A DNA stretch of 64,000 bases from CAVSWT01 sp963731745 (GTDB taxonomy: Bacteria > Bacteroidota > Ignavibacteria > Ignavibacteriales > Ignavibacteriaceae): contig CAVSWT010000002.1 in NCBI GenBank assembly GCA_963731745.1, forward strand, positions 62,001 through 126,000, written 5' to 3'. The notes under the pieces are model-generated. The model was not told the DNA's origin. It saw only the letters and a program-made list of their open reading frames with translations, and searched no databases. Both the position numbers and the translations under genes were made by a program. Shown piece by piece: positions 9,532 through 18,055 of this stretch. Position 1 is the stretch's first letter, and the number at the start of each line of letters is the position of its first letter.

Positions 9532-9834
9532 TTACTTAGAAGATTTTACTGCCAAAATATCTATCTTTTCAATTTTCGGATCTTTCGCCAACAATTCCGG
9601 AGCCTTCTGCATCAATGCTTTAGCGATCTCACCATTAAGATGCGCTGATCTGCCGTCTTCATCTTCGAAGGAATCAAAAATTCCAAATGTAGTATTATTC
9701 ATTTTTATGGCATACCAGGTAATTGTTTTAGGTTCATCTTCAGCGAGTTTTGAACCGCTTTTTAAAAAATCTTCAAGCTCTTTTTCTTTCCCGGGTTTTG
9801 CTTCAAGAGTAGCTAACAATCCAAATTTTACCAT
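9532..9834 (-). CDS. Antibiotic biosynthesis monooxygenase (ABM) domain protein, putative quinol monooxygenase
   Basis: 100 residues, a single ABM-type dimeric alpha-beta barrel domain: the opening K-F-G-L-L-A-T-L-E-A-K-P-G-K-E and the middle W-Y-A-I-K-M-N-N-T-T-F-G-I-F-D-S-F with H-L-N-G-E. Relatives of this size include YgiN-like quinol monooxygenases; no metal or haem ligands are required. It is on the minus strand with a flavin reductase gene upstream in the same direction (118 bases apart), which fits small redox chemistry. The real substrate cannot be read from the sequence. Confidence 0.82.
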   Translation of the reverse strand: MVKFGLLATLEAKPGKEKELEDFLKSGSKLAEDEPKTITWYAIKMNNTTFGIFDSFEDEDGRSAHLNGEIAKALMQKAPELLAKDPKIEKIDILAVKSSK

Positions 9835-9951
9835 CTTTTTATTTCCTTTCTATAAATTAAATTTATGTGAAGATAGCTGCTTCATAATTAAATAGAGATA
9901 GTGTTTATCACAAAAAAAAAATTTAGTTGAATCTAAATAATAATTTTCATT

Positions 9952-10509
9952 CTACTTTTTAATGCTTTCACTCATCAATTCAATAAAAGCGTTCATCAAC
10001 TTCTTCAGATCATTTAAAGTTTTCTCTTCAATAATTTTACCGCTCCTGTCAATTTTATTTTTTGGCCCTTGAATAAGCAGCCGCGTATTGTCATTTATTT
10101 TTGCAGATAAAGTCTTCATCACCAAAAATAATTCTTCATGCGCTTTTTCACCTGAAGTAGAAGCAGTTATAAGTGCCGTTGGTTTATCTGAAAAAACAGT
10201 AGTTGAAACCGTCCATTCGATTGAGTTTTTTAACGAACCGGGAATGCTAAAGACATATTCAGGTGTGCAGATAATTACGCCGTCTGATTCCTCAATTTGT
10301 TTTCGGAACTTGATAACGCTTGGCTCTAAGTTTTCATCTTCAATATCCGCATTGAAGTGCGGCAGCTTTTCTATCCCATCAAAAATTTCTACTTCAATTA
10401 ATTCCTTATATAAGTCGGCAATTGCTTTTATTATTGCTTCATTATTTGAATTTTTTCTGGTGCTTCCTGAAATAGCAAAAACATGTTTTTTGTTCGGATT
10501 CATATCCAT
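9952..10509 (-). CDS. NADPH-dependent FMN reductase
   Basis: 185 residues with a flavodoxin-like fold (PF03358). The FMN phosphate loop S-G-S-T-R-K-N-S-N-N (14-23) and the P-E-Y-V-F-S-I-P-G-S-L-K-N-S-I-E-W segment are diagnostic of the ChrR/azoreductase-like NAD(P)H:FMN oxidoreductases. Two in-frame Met codons (M-D-M-N-P-N-K-K-H) leave the start uncertain by two residues; neither has a strong ribosome site. The gene at 9532 lies downstream on the same strand and may share a transcript. Quinone or chromate reduction is typical of the family; no specific role is claimed. Confidence 0.88.
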   Translation of the reverse strand: MDMNPNKKHVFAISGSTRKNSNNEAIIKAIADLYKELIEVEIFDGIEKLPHFNADIEDENLEPSVIKFRKQIEESDGVIICTPEYVFSIPGSLKNSIEWTVSTTVFSDKPTALITASTSGEKAHEELFLVMKTLSAKINDNTRLLIQGPKNKIDRSGKIIEEKTLNDLKKLMNAFIELMSESIKK

Positions 10510-10652
10510 TCATAAAATTTAAATTGAGGAGTTGGTTCGTTAAACTAGTTTATTCCAATATTTTACCACTTGATCTTTGTTATATGATTAGTGTTTTACT
10601 TTTTATAAATTAGTTTTCAAAATTTAATATTTCCAAACAAATTTCTGCCACA

Positions 10653-11492
10653 ATGCGTTTTGCCAAAACTTTATTTGCTGTTATTATTTTATTTATCCTT
10701 GTTCAGTTTCAGCTGCAAGCCCAAGCCGAACCGGATTCGATAGAAGTATATCTAATTGATTCTTATGTTTCTCCCGAAGTTCCGCATAAATTTATACTTT
10801 CTTTTTTTACAAGTGCACCTGCTAAATCAACTGTATTAATCGACAATACATTTTCTTACCCTGTGTCAACCAGCTTGAGTGATAATCATAAAATACAAAT
10901 TGATGTCAGTGAATTAAATGTGAAAAAAAAATCTGTTCCGTTCATCATCCTAGTTGAAGACGCGAATGGGAATAAATTTTCAAGTGAAAAATACGAATTT
11001 GAAATGCCTGAAGAAGTTAATATTAAAGGCGGATCTAACTTTCTGTATTTATGCTTATTTGCCGGCACAGTTTTTCTTATTCCTTCTCCAACTTATGTAG
11101 TGGGACAAGATGATAATTATTTTAGTCTTACAAAAGAAATTCCGCTTATTTCCATTCGATCCAGCGGTTACAATTATCCCATGGGATATTTCTCTGTAGA
11201 ATATTCTCATATCTTCAACGCACCTGTAAAAAATTATTTTAGAGTTGGCTATAAACATTTAATTCCCATCAAAGGAATTGAATATATTTCGCCCGGCGTA
11301 AACGGCTTTACTAATTTTAATGGATTTAATGGTATCAGCCCTGAACTTTCAATAGGCTGGATAAAAATTTTAAACGCATTCACTTTATACTCACGCTATC
11401 GTTTCAATGTTAAACCCGGCACTGCAAACAGCGAGTTTAATGAATTTACCATCGGACTTTATTCAAATTTCTTTTCCTTCTATTTAAATTAA
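10653..11492 (+). CDS. Hypothetical exported protein
   Basis: 279 residues, not recognised. Residues 1-25 are a signal peptide (M-R-F-A-K-T-L-F-A-V-I-I-L-F-I-L-V...A-Q-A). A region of about 100 residues with beta-sandwich character follows (Y-L-I-D-S-Y-V-S-P-E-V-P-H-K), then a hydrophobic stretch near 130-150 and a C-terminal half rich in alternating aromatic and polar residues ending F-S-F-Y-L-N, as in outer-membrane or barrel-like proteins. Periplasmic or outer-membrane location is likely. The GNAT gene starts 9 bases after its stop, so the two may be co-transcribed. Confidence 0.65.
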   Translation: MRFAKTLFAVIILFILVQFQLQAQAEPDSIEVYLIDSYVSPEVPHKFILSFFTSAPAKSTVLIDNTFSYPVSTSLSDNHKIQIDVSELNVKKKSVPFIILVEDANGNKFSSEKYEFEMPEEVNIKGGSNFLYLCLFAGTVFLIPSPTYVVGQDDNYFSLTKEIPLISIRSSGYNYPMGYFSVEYSHIFNAPVKNYFRVGYKHLIPIKGIEYISPGVNGFTNFNGFNGISPELSIGWIKILNAFTLYSRYRFNVKPGTANSEFNEFTIGLYSNFFSFYLN

Positions 11493-11501
11493 TTTTAATT
11501 A

Positions 11502-12407
11502 ATGCAGATTGTAAATTTTTCTGAAGAATTCTTAAAGCCAACAGCTAAACTTTGCCGGCAAAATATGGAATTAGATATTATGCCGGATTTTCTTTTGAAA
11601 GAAAAAACATTTGGCGACGCTGATTATAATCCTAATTACACTTTAGTTGCAATTGATGAAGATCAAATTCCAATCGGATTCATCCAGGGATTAATAAGAA
11701 ATAGAGAAGATGGATTAACCGGTTACATAAAATTACTTTGTGTTGATTCGAATGAAAGGCGAAAAGGAATTGCTTCTGCCTTATATAATGAGGTTGAAGA
11801 TAAATTTATTCAAAATAAAGTTCGAAAAATTAGAGTGTATGAATCTTATCCAAATTATTTTATGCCTGGAGTAGATCCGTTCTATACTGAAGCCGTTTGC
11901 TTTTTCGAAAAAAAAGGATTTAAAAAATTTAAAGATACTGCAAATCTTAAAATTGATTTACTCGCGAATGATTTCGATACGAAAGATGAAGAAATAATAT
12001 TAGAAAAAGAAAATATAATCTGCAGAAGAGCCGATATAAAAGAAAAAGAAAAAATTTTAAAATGGATTGACTTGAAATTCCCCGTGTGGCATTTTGAAGT
12101 TGAAGAAGCATTTAATAATCAGCTCATAACTTTGTTCATTACAGAAGTGAATAATGAAATAAAAGCTTTCTGTGCGCATGAAGTAAATAATAAAGGCACA
12201 GGCTGGTTCGGGCCTATGGGAACGGAGGAATCATTAAGGGGTAAAGGTGTGGGAGGAATATTATTAAAAAAATCTTTAGCGGATATGAAAGAAATGGGAT
12301 TTGTAACAGCAACCATTCCCTGGGTGGGGCCTATCCCTTTTTATATGCATTATGTTAATTCCAAAGTAAATAGAATTTTTTGGCGATATGAAAAATTAAT
12401 GGAATGA
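11502..12407 (+). CDS. Tandem GNAT-domain N-acetyltransferase
   Basis: 301 residues made of two GNAT folds. The first (about 1-145) has L-C-V-D-S-N-E-R-R-K-G-I-A-S-A-L-Y, the acetyl-CoA-binding R/Q-x-x-G-x-A/G loop. The second (about 170-301) has M-G-T-E-E-S-L-R-G-K-G-V-G-G-I-L-L with the same loop, followed by P-W-V-G-P-I-P-F-Y, a usual C-terminal strand. Such double-GNAT proteins occur in mycothiol-synthase-like and aminoglycoside-related families, but the substrate here is unknown. Confidence 0.82.
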   Translation: MQIVNFSEEFLKPTAKLCRQNMELDIMPDFLLKEKTFGDADYNPNYTLVAIDEDQIPIGFIQGLIRNREDGLTGYIKLLCVDSNERRKGIASALYNEVEDKFIQNKVRKIRVYESYPNYFMPGVDPFYTEAVCFFEKKGFKKFKDTANLKIDLLANDFDTKDEEIILEKENIICRRADIKEKEKILKWIDLKFPVWHFEVEEAFNNQLITLFITEVNNEIKAFCAHEVNNKGTGWFGPMGTEESLRGKGVGGILLKKSLADMKEMGFVTATIPWVGPIPFYMHYVNSKVNRIFWRYEKLME

Positions 12408-12464
12408 TTTTCATCTTAATTTTTGATTACTTAAACAATCCGAATAAAATGTTTATTATAGTAA

Positions 12465-14987
12465 ATGAAAATAATTACACTTACACTTCTAATTTTTACA
12501 TTCAATTTATCTTTTGCCCAAACCGGTAAATTAAAAGGGAAAGTAACCGAAGGCTCTTCTGCAATTCCATCTGTTAATATTTTTCTAATGGGTACAACTA
12601 TTGGAACTGTTACTGATGAAAAGGGGAATTATATTTTTAACAGCATACCGGTCGGTGATTATCAAATTCGATTTAGTTCTGTTGGATATGAAACTAGATT
12701 TTTTGACATCACAATTTACAATAGTAAAACCATCGAGCTTAATGTTAATTTGAAACAGAAAGCAATTGAAGTGGATGAGGTACAAGTAACTGGTTTTAAA
12801 CATCAGGAACAAAGTGATACACGCACAAGTTTGATTGATTTGAATCCTAAAAGTGCAAAAGTGCTGCCCGGAGCAGGCGAAGATGTTTTGCGTACTCTTC
12901 AGTCTTTGCCGGGAGTACTGGCTCCAAACGATTTTTCTTCTCAGCTTATTGTACGAGGAAGCGGGCCTGATCAAAATTTAATTGTAATGGACGATATAGA
13001 GATTTTTAATCCTTACAGGCTTTATGGTGTCATCAGTATGTTTAATCCAGATGCTGTGTCAGATGTAAATTTAATTACCGGCGGATTTCCAGCGAAATAT
13101 GGCGATAGACTTTCCGCTGTTCTGGATGTTACGAATAGGGAAGGCAATAGGAAGAAAAATATTACAGGCAGTGTCAACGCATCTATTATAGATGCAAATG
13201 TAGTACTTGAAGGAAAAAATCCATTTAATATTGACGGCAGCTGGCTTATTAACTCACGAAGAACTTATTATGATTTAATTGTTGAACCATTTGTTAAAAA
13301 CGCAGGCCTTGTTGATCAGAATGTTAGCTTTCCGCATTTCTATGATTTCCAGGGCAAATTATCTTTCGGGCCTTTTAGCGGCAGTAAATTTTTAATGACA
13401 GGTGTTTTTTCCAGAGATGGAGTTGATGTTGTTAGTCCTGATAAAAGAAAAACTGCTGACAGCGTTGGTGTGTATAACCTAACTAAGAACGATGTTCTTG
13501 GCCTAGCCTGGCATTATGCCCCAAACCCGAAAGTTTTAAATAAGTTAATTATTTCCTGGTATAGGAATGAAGGCAATACAAATTTAGATTCAAAGGTATT
13601 AGATCCTTCACTGAATAGAGATGAATTTAAAGACGTAATTCCGGATACACTTTCTCCCTATCTTTTGAACTTCAACCTGACTGCTGATTTTGGTTTTAGA
13701 AAATATTCAGTGGATGATAAATTTACTTATCTCTGGAAAGAAAATGTTTTTGAAGCCGGTGCGGGAATGGATCTAATGAAAACTGCAATTAATTTTAGAT
13801 TCAATTTAGATCCTGAGTTAAAAGCAATACTTGCGGCGAACCCTCAGTTCCGTGCAGTATTAAGTGATTTAATTGATACAAAATATTACAATCGTTACCG
13901 CGCATACTTCCAAAATAACTTTAAACTTTTTGATAAAATTTACTTTCAGCCCGGGATGAGATTTGATTATTATAATATTCTTGAAAAATTTTATGCCGCT
14001 CCACGGATTTCACTATCATATGCATTGGATGATCTAACTACTATTCGAGCTGTTTGGGGTTTATATTATCAATCGCCAGGATATGAAAAATTAATTGATC
14101 AAAACATATTATATGATCTAAATAAAAAGTACACGAAGGAACTTGATGCTGAAAGAGCAATTCATTATGTACTAGGTATAGAACGATGGCTAAACAATGA
14201 ATGGAGTGTAAGGCTTGAAGGTTATTATAAGAACTTTACAAATTTAATAACTCAAAAAAGTGTTTCAGGATCAAATTATTATACCCAAAAAGTGCCTGGA
14301 AAAAATCCAAGGCTTCCTGATGCGTGGACACAGCCGATTCCTTTAAAAGGAGATTCATTAACTCAAATTCCGATCAACGGAGCGACAGGTGAGGCTTATG
14401 GATTGGAAATGTTTTTATCAAAGAAAAATCTATTGGAAAATGAAAAGCTTTCAGGATGGATTTCATATTCATTGGCATTCGCAAATACTTTTGAAAACGG
14501 AATAGAATATCCATTTAGATTTGATCAACGTAACACAGTGAATATTGTACTTAACTATAAATTCAACAGCTGGTTTAATATGGGGTTGAGATGGCAATAT
14601 GGTTCAGGCTTTCCTTTAAGCGAGCCTGTCGGAATAAAACCTCGCATTATTTTAATGGATGAAAATGCCGATGGAATTCCTGAAACTCCGGAAGTTGCAA
14701 CTAGGAAGATTGGTAATGGAGCGGAAGAAGTAATTTATGATATTGATTTTGGCAATAATAAACTTAACGCACGAAAGCCGCCTTATCACAGATTAGATAT
14801 TCGATTAAATGCTTTGGCAGACTATTGGGGTTTGGATTGGAATTTTTATTTGGATGTAATTAATGTTTATAATCGTTCCAATGTAATTGCTTACGATTAT
14901 TTCATTACGGATGACTTGAAGCTAGGCAAAAAACCGAATAACATGTTTCCAATAATTCCAACATTGGGATTTAGCGTTAAGTTTTAA
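12465..14987 (+). CDS. TonB-dependent outer-membrane receptor
   Basis: 840 residues. Signal peptide 1-18 (M-K-I-I-T-L-T-L-L-I-F-T-F-N-L-S-F-A). A carboxypeptidase-regulatory-like domain (about 22-105: G-K-V-T-E-G-S-S-A-I-P-S-V-N-I-F-L ... T-D-E-K-G-N-Y) precedes the plug (about 125-235: L-R-T-L-Q-S-L-P-G-V, I-V-R-G-S-G-P-D-Q-N-L, G-G-F-P-A-K-Y-G-D-R-L-S-A-V-L-D-V). The rest is the barrel, ending with the aromatic residue of P-T-L-G-F-S-V-K-F. The N-terminal domain is typical of Bacteroidota. No SusD partner or regulator is adjacent, so the cargo cannot be guessed. It probably stands alone between intergenic gaps of 57 and 78 bases. Confidence 0.93.
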   Translation: MKIITLTLLIFTFNLSFAQTGKLKGKVTEGSSAIPSVNIFLMGTTIGTVTDEKGNYIFNSIPVGDYQIRFSSVGYETRFFDITIYNSKTIELNVNLKQKAIEVDEVQVTGFKHQEQSDTRTSLIDLNPKSAKVLPGAGEDVLRTLQSLPGVLAPNDFSSQLIVRGSGPDQNLIVMDDIEIFNPYRLYGVISMFNPDAVSDVNLITGGFPAKYGDRLSAVLDVTNREGNRKKNITGSVNASIIDANVVLEGKNPFNIDGSWLINSRRTYYDLIVEPFVKNAGLVDQNVSFPHFYDFQGKLSFGPFSGSKFLMTGVFSRDGVDVVSPDKRKTADSVGVYNLTKNDVLGLAWHYAPNPKVLNKLIISWYRNEGNTNLDSKVLDPSLNRDEFKDVIPDTLSPYLLNFNLTADFGFRKYSVDDKFTYLWKENVFEAGAGMDLMKTAINFRFNLDPELKAILAANPQFRAVLSDLIDTKYYNRYRAYFQNNFKLFDKIYFQPGMRFDYYNILEKFYAAPRISLSYALDDLTTIRAVWGLYYQSPGYEKLIDQNILYDLNKKYTKELDAERAIHYVLGIERWLNNEWSVRLEGYYKNFTNLITQKSVSGSNYYTQKVPGKNPRLPDAWTQPIPLKGDSLTQIPINGATGEAYGLEMFLSKKNLLENEKLSGWISYSLAFANTFENGIEYPFRFDQRNTVNIVLNYKFNSWFNMGLRWQYGSGFPLSEPVGIKPRIILMDENADGIPETPEVATRKIGNGAEEVIYDIDFGNNKLNARKPPYHRLDIRLNALADYWGLDWNFYLDVINVYNRSNVIAYDYFITDDLKLGKKPNNMFPIIPTLGFSVKF

Positions 14988-15065
14988 TACTATCAGATAA
15001 AAAAAATTGCTAAATTAAACTTCCTAATAATTCAAATATCATGTCTAAAATTTTATGAAGATTTA

Positions 15066-15932
15066 ATGGCGAAAAAAAAAGAAACCTACATCGATTTAGG
15101 TGAACGGGGAAGATATAATCAAAACAATAAGTTAAACGAGCTTACCGGAAAAGAATGGATTAAATTTTCAAAATCATGGTTCATTCATCGTCCGCCCAGA
15201 AGAAAAAATGATGAGATACTTCATCCCGCAAAATTTCCTGAATCTTTAATTGAAGAATTTATTTCATTTTTTACTAAAGAAGGGGACTGGGTTTTTGATC
15301 CTTTTATGGGTACTGGCAGCACACTTTTAGCAGCTGGCTGTTTAAAGCGAAACGCTGCAGCAATTGAGATCACAAAAGAATATTATAATATTGCAAAGAA
15401 AAGAGTACAGAAAGAAAATTACTCTTCTCAATTATTCGCATTAAACGGTTCATCCGAAAATCTTGAAGATGTATTAGCAAAAAGCGAACTGGGTAAAATT
15501 AAATTCAATTATATCATAACCTCTCCTCCATATTGGAACCAGCTGGAAAGAAATTCAATTAGGCAAAAAGCCAGAAGCGATAAAGGCCTTGCGACTAAAT
15601 ATTCAGAAAATAAAAATGATTTAGGAAACATTATCGATTATGAAGAATTCTTAGAGCGTCAGGCTAAAATATTTGATAACGTGTTTTCTGTTACAAAGAA
15701 AAACAGCTACCTGACAATTATCACAAATAATGTTTATTATAACGGAAAACTCTTCCCATTAGCTTATGATACAGCAATTTCATTAACTAAAAGAGGTGAA
15801 AAAAGCTGGGTGCTTAAGGATGAAAAAATTTGGCTTCAGGATGATAAGGCATTAATTGCATTAGGTGTTAACAATGCATGGGTTTCAAATCGACATCACC
15901 AATATTGTTTAATTTTCAGAAAAGAATCTTAA
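15066..15932 (+). CDS. Solitary site-specific DNA methyltransferase (N4-cytosine/N6-adenine type)
   Basis: 288 residues. The SAM-binding motif D-P-F-M-G-T-G-S-T is at 78-86 and the catalytic T-S-P-P-Y-W at 152-157. T/S-P-P-Y favours N4-cytosine methylation, although N6-adenine is not excluded. A motif X-like H-P-A-K-F-P-E-S-L-I-E-E-F-I (53-66) precedes motif I, so the order is X-I-IV. The common beta-class PF01555 enzymes have motif IV before motif I, so this one is permuted. No restriction endonuclease or specificity gene is adjacent, which makes it an orphan candidate for epigenetic regulation. The GNAT gene starts 3 bases after its stop. Confidence 0.87.
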   Translation: MAKKKETYIDLGERGRYNQNNKLNELTGKEWIKFSKSWFIHRPPRRKNDEILHPAKFPESLIEEFISFFTKEGDWVFDPFMGTGSTLLAAGCLKRNAAAIEITKEYYNIAKKRVQKENYSSQLFALNGSSENLEDVLAKSELGKIKFNYIITSPPYWNQLERNSIRQKARSDKGLATKYSENKNDLGNIIDYEEFLERQAKIFDNVFSVTKKNSYLTIITNNVYYNGKLFPLAYDTAISLTKRGEKSWVLKDEKIWLQDDKALIALGVNNAWVSNRHHQYCLIFRKES

Positions 15933-15935
15933 GAC

Positions 15936-16496
15936 ATGCATGCAGTAATTGAAGGCAAGAATATTCTTATCAGAAATTACAAAGCAAATGATACACCATT
16001 ATTATACGAAGCTGTTATTGAATCAACCACCGAACTTTCTCAATGGATGCCATGGTGTAACGAATATTATACAATAAATGAAAGTCTTGCCTGGGTTTCT
16101 TCAAGAGAAAAAGCATGGAATGAAAAAGAAGAATATTCATTTGTAATTGAACATAAACAAACTAAAAAATTTTTAGGTGCTGTTGGCTTAAATCATATTG
16201 ACCAACTATATAAAACTGCAAATCTTGGTTACTGGATGCGCACTTCCGAAACAGGCAAGGGATATACTTCAGAAGCTGCTTTGCTTGCAGTGCAGTTTGG
16301 ATTTGAGAATTTGAATTTAAATAGAATTGAAATTGTAATGGGTGTCGATAATATTAAAAGTCAAAAGGTTGCAGAAAAAATTAGAGCCTTAAAAGAATGT
16401 ATCGCAAGAAATAGAATTATATTAAATGATAAGCCGGTCAATGCGTTTGTTTATTCACTGATAAGAGAAGATTTGAAAGATGGCAGTAAAAATTGA
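15936..16496 (+). CDS. RimJ/RimL-type GNAT acetyltransferase
   Basis: 186 residues matching the ribosomal-protein-alanine acetyltransferase family: L-I-R-N-Y-K-A-N-D at the start, G-A-V-G-L-N-H-I-D, L-G-Y-W-M-R-T-S-E-T-G-K-G-Y-T-S-E-A (acetyl-CoA loop) and the C-terminal R-N-R-I-I-L-N-D-K-P-V-N-A-F-V-Y-S-L. In relatives, V-A-E-K is followed by L-G; here it is followed by I-R. An extra A in the six-A run 16375-16380 plus one missing G nearby would explain this, so a compensated double indel is possible. The gene overlaps xseA by 17 bases. Confidence 0.85.
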   Translation: MHAVIEGKNILIRNYKANDTPLLYEAVIESTTELSQWMPWCNEYYTINESLAWVSSREKAWNEKEEYSFVIEHKQTKKFLGAVGLNHIDQLYKTANLGYWMRTSETGKGYTSEAALLAVQFGFENLNLNRIEIVMGVDNIKSQKVAEKIRALKECIARNRIILNDKPVNAFVYSLIREDLKDGSKN

Positions 16497-17667
16497 TGTA
16501 CTAACGGTTTCCGAACTTACTAAACAAATTAAAATCTCACTTGAAGAATCTTTTTCTGAATTAAGAGTTGAAGGTGAGATTTCAAACTTCAAGGCTCACA
16601 ACAGTGGTCATTGGTATTTCAACTTAAAAGATTCCGGCGCTGTTATATGCTGTACTATGTGGAAGGGACTAAATAGCTATGTTTTTTTCACTCCGGAAGA
16701 TGGAATGAAAGTTTTAGTAAGCGGTAAAATATCAGTTTATCCTCCGCGAGGTTCTTATCAAATTGATGTTCGATCAATGAAACCATCTGGAATCGGAGAA
16801 CTGCAGGCAGCATTTGAAAGACTTAAACAAAAATTAGCAGCCGAAGGGTTGTTTGATTCAAAATATAAAAAACCTATTCCTGCTTATTCAAAGAAGATTG
16901 GAATTGTAACTGCAATTGACGGCGCAGCTTTTAAAGATATGATAAGCGTTGCCGAAAGACGGTTTCCCATGGTTGAGTTAGTTATTGCCCCGTCAAAAGT
17001 TCAAGGAAGCGGTGCAGCAATATCAATATCTCAATCTATTCGACAGCTTAATAAAACCGATGTGAATTTAATAATTATTGGTAGAGGCGGAGGTTCCATT
17101 GAAGATCTTTGGGCTTTCAATGAAGAGATTGTTGCCCGAGAAATCTTTAAATCAAAAATTCCAATTATTTCCGGTGTTGGCCATGAAATTGATTTTACAA
17201 TTGCTGATTTTGTCGCGGATTTACGTGCTCCCACGCCATCTGCCGCAATGGAATTGGCAACGCCTAATAAAGAAGATTTCTTTGCCTTTATTAATGATTT
17301 TTCCTATAATTCAACACAAAAAATTATGGAAAATATAAATAATTCAAAACGAGCTGTCAGCCAAATAATTAATTCCTATGTGTTCAGGGTTCCTATCGAT
17401 ATGGTTAGAAATAAAACTCAGCAAATAGATAACCTTCACACCTGGCTCCACCAAAAAATTGACAAACGATTTTTGAGAAGTAAAAATCAATTAAATTTAC
17501 TGTCTAATAAAATTGAATCTTACGATGTGAAGAGAATACTAAAGAGGGGATTTGTTTTGGTTCAGCAGAATTCAAATTATATTTCAAGAGCTGCTAATTT
17601 TAAAAACAATGTTCCGGCAGAATTAATTTTTCATGATGATAAAATTGAAGTAAATAAAAAAAATTGA
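16480..17667 (+). CDS. xseA: Exodeoxyribonuclease VII large subunit
   Basis: 395 residues. Catalytic subunit of ExoVII, which degrades single-stranded DNA to oligonucleotides. An N-terminal OB fold (about 1-100: V-S-E-L-T-K-Q-I-K ... V-E-G-E-I-S-N-F-K-A-H-N-S-G-H-W-Y-F) precedes the nuclease domain with K-I-G-I-V-T, the conserved G-R-G-G-G-S-I-E-D-L-W-A-F-N-E-E and P-I-I-S-G-V-G-H-E-I-D-F-T-I-A-D-F-V-A-D, then R-A-P-T-P-S-A-A. The C-terminal helical arm is shorter than in E. coli (456 residues). It starts inside the 3' end of the GNAT gene, and xseB follows after 131 bases. Confidence 0.96.
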   Translation: MAVKIDVLTVSELTKQIKISLEESFSELRVEGEISNFKAHNSGHWYFNLKDSGAVICCTMWKGLNSYVFFTPEDGMKVLVSGKISVYPPRGSYQIDVRSMKPSGIGELQAAFERLKQKLAAEGLFDSKYKKPIPAYSKKIGIVTAIDGAAFKDMISVAERRFPMVELVIAPSKVQGSGAAISISQSIRQLNKTDVNLIIIGRGGGSIEDLWAFNEEIVAREIFKSKIPIISGVGHEIDFTIADFVADLRAPTPSAAMELATPNKEDFFAFINDFSYNSTQKIMENINNSKRAVSQIINSYVFRVPIDMVRNKTQQIDNLHTWLHQKIDKRFLRSKNQLNLLSNKIESYDVKRILKRGFVLVQQNSNYISRAANFKNNVPAELIFHDDKIEVNKKN

Positions 17668-17798
17668 TATCAAATAAAAATTTATTTAATGTGGTCAGTC
17701 AATCTAAAAAAACAAAACTTAACTTGTTGAAGATGGTTAGGCTAGAACAAATTTACATTTCTACTGGCTTTGTGCTGCAATAAAAATTATTAATACGT

Positions 17799-18035
17799 AT
17801 GGCAAAAAAAATAAGTAAACAATCCTTCGAAGACAGCTTAACCAGGCTTGAAGAAATCTCTGCATTATTAGACTCCGAGCAGCTTGGACTTGAAGCTGCA
17901 ATAAATTTATATGAAGAAGGGATAAATCTTTCTAAGCAATGCACAGAGATGCTTAAAAAAGCAGAGCTTAAAATAACAGAATTGAAAAAGGATCTAGATA
18001 AGCTTGAAGTAGATCCGGACATGTTTGAAGAATAA
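17799..18035 (+). CDS. xseB: Exodeoxyribonuclease VII small subunit
   Basis: 78 residues, the usual size. The family core is clear: F-E-D-S-L-T-R-L-E-E-I-S-A-L-L-D-S-E-Q-L-G-L-E-A-A-I-N-L-Y-E-E-G split over two helices, then C-T-E-M-L-K-K-A-E-L-K-I. It forms multiple copies on each XseA arm and is needed for nuclease activity. The 131-base gap after xseA is unusually wide for this pair; I saw no terminator or convincing promoter in it. dxs follows after 20 bases, a frequent xseB-dxs arrangement. Confidence 0.95.
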   Translation: MAKKISKQSFEDSLTRLEEISALLDSEQLGLEAAINLYEEGINLSKQCTEMLKKAELKITELKKDLDKLEVDPDMFEE

Positions 18036-18055
18036 AATATTTGGAGCAGCTATAA

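Noticed and set aside
12585..12974. 129-codon minus-strand ORF within the TonB receptor gene
   Set aside because: Antisense shadow of a clearly coding receptor; translation lacks any known feature.
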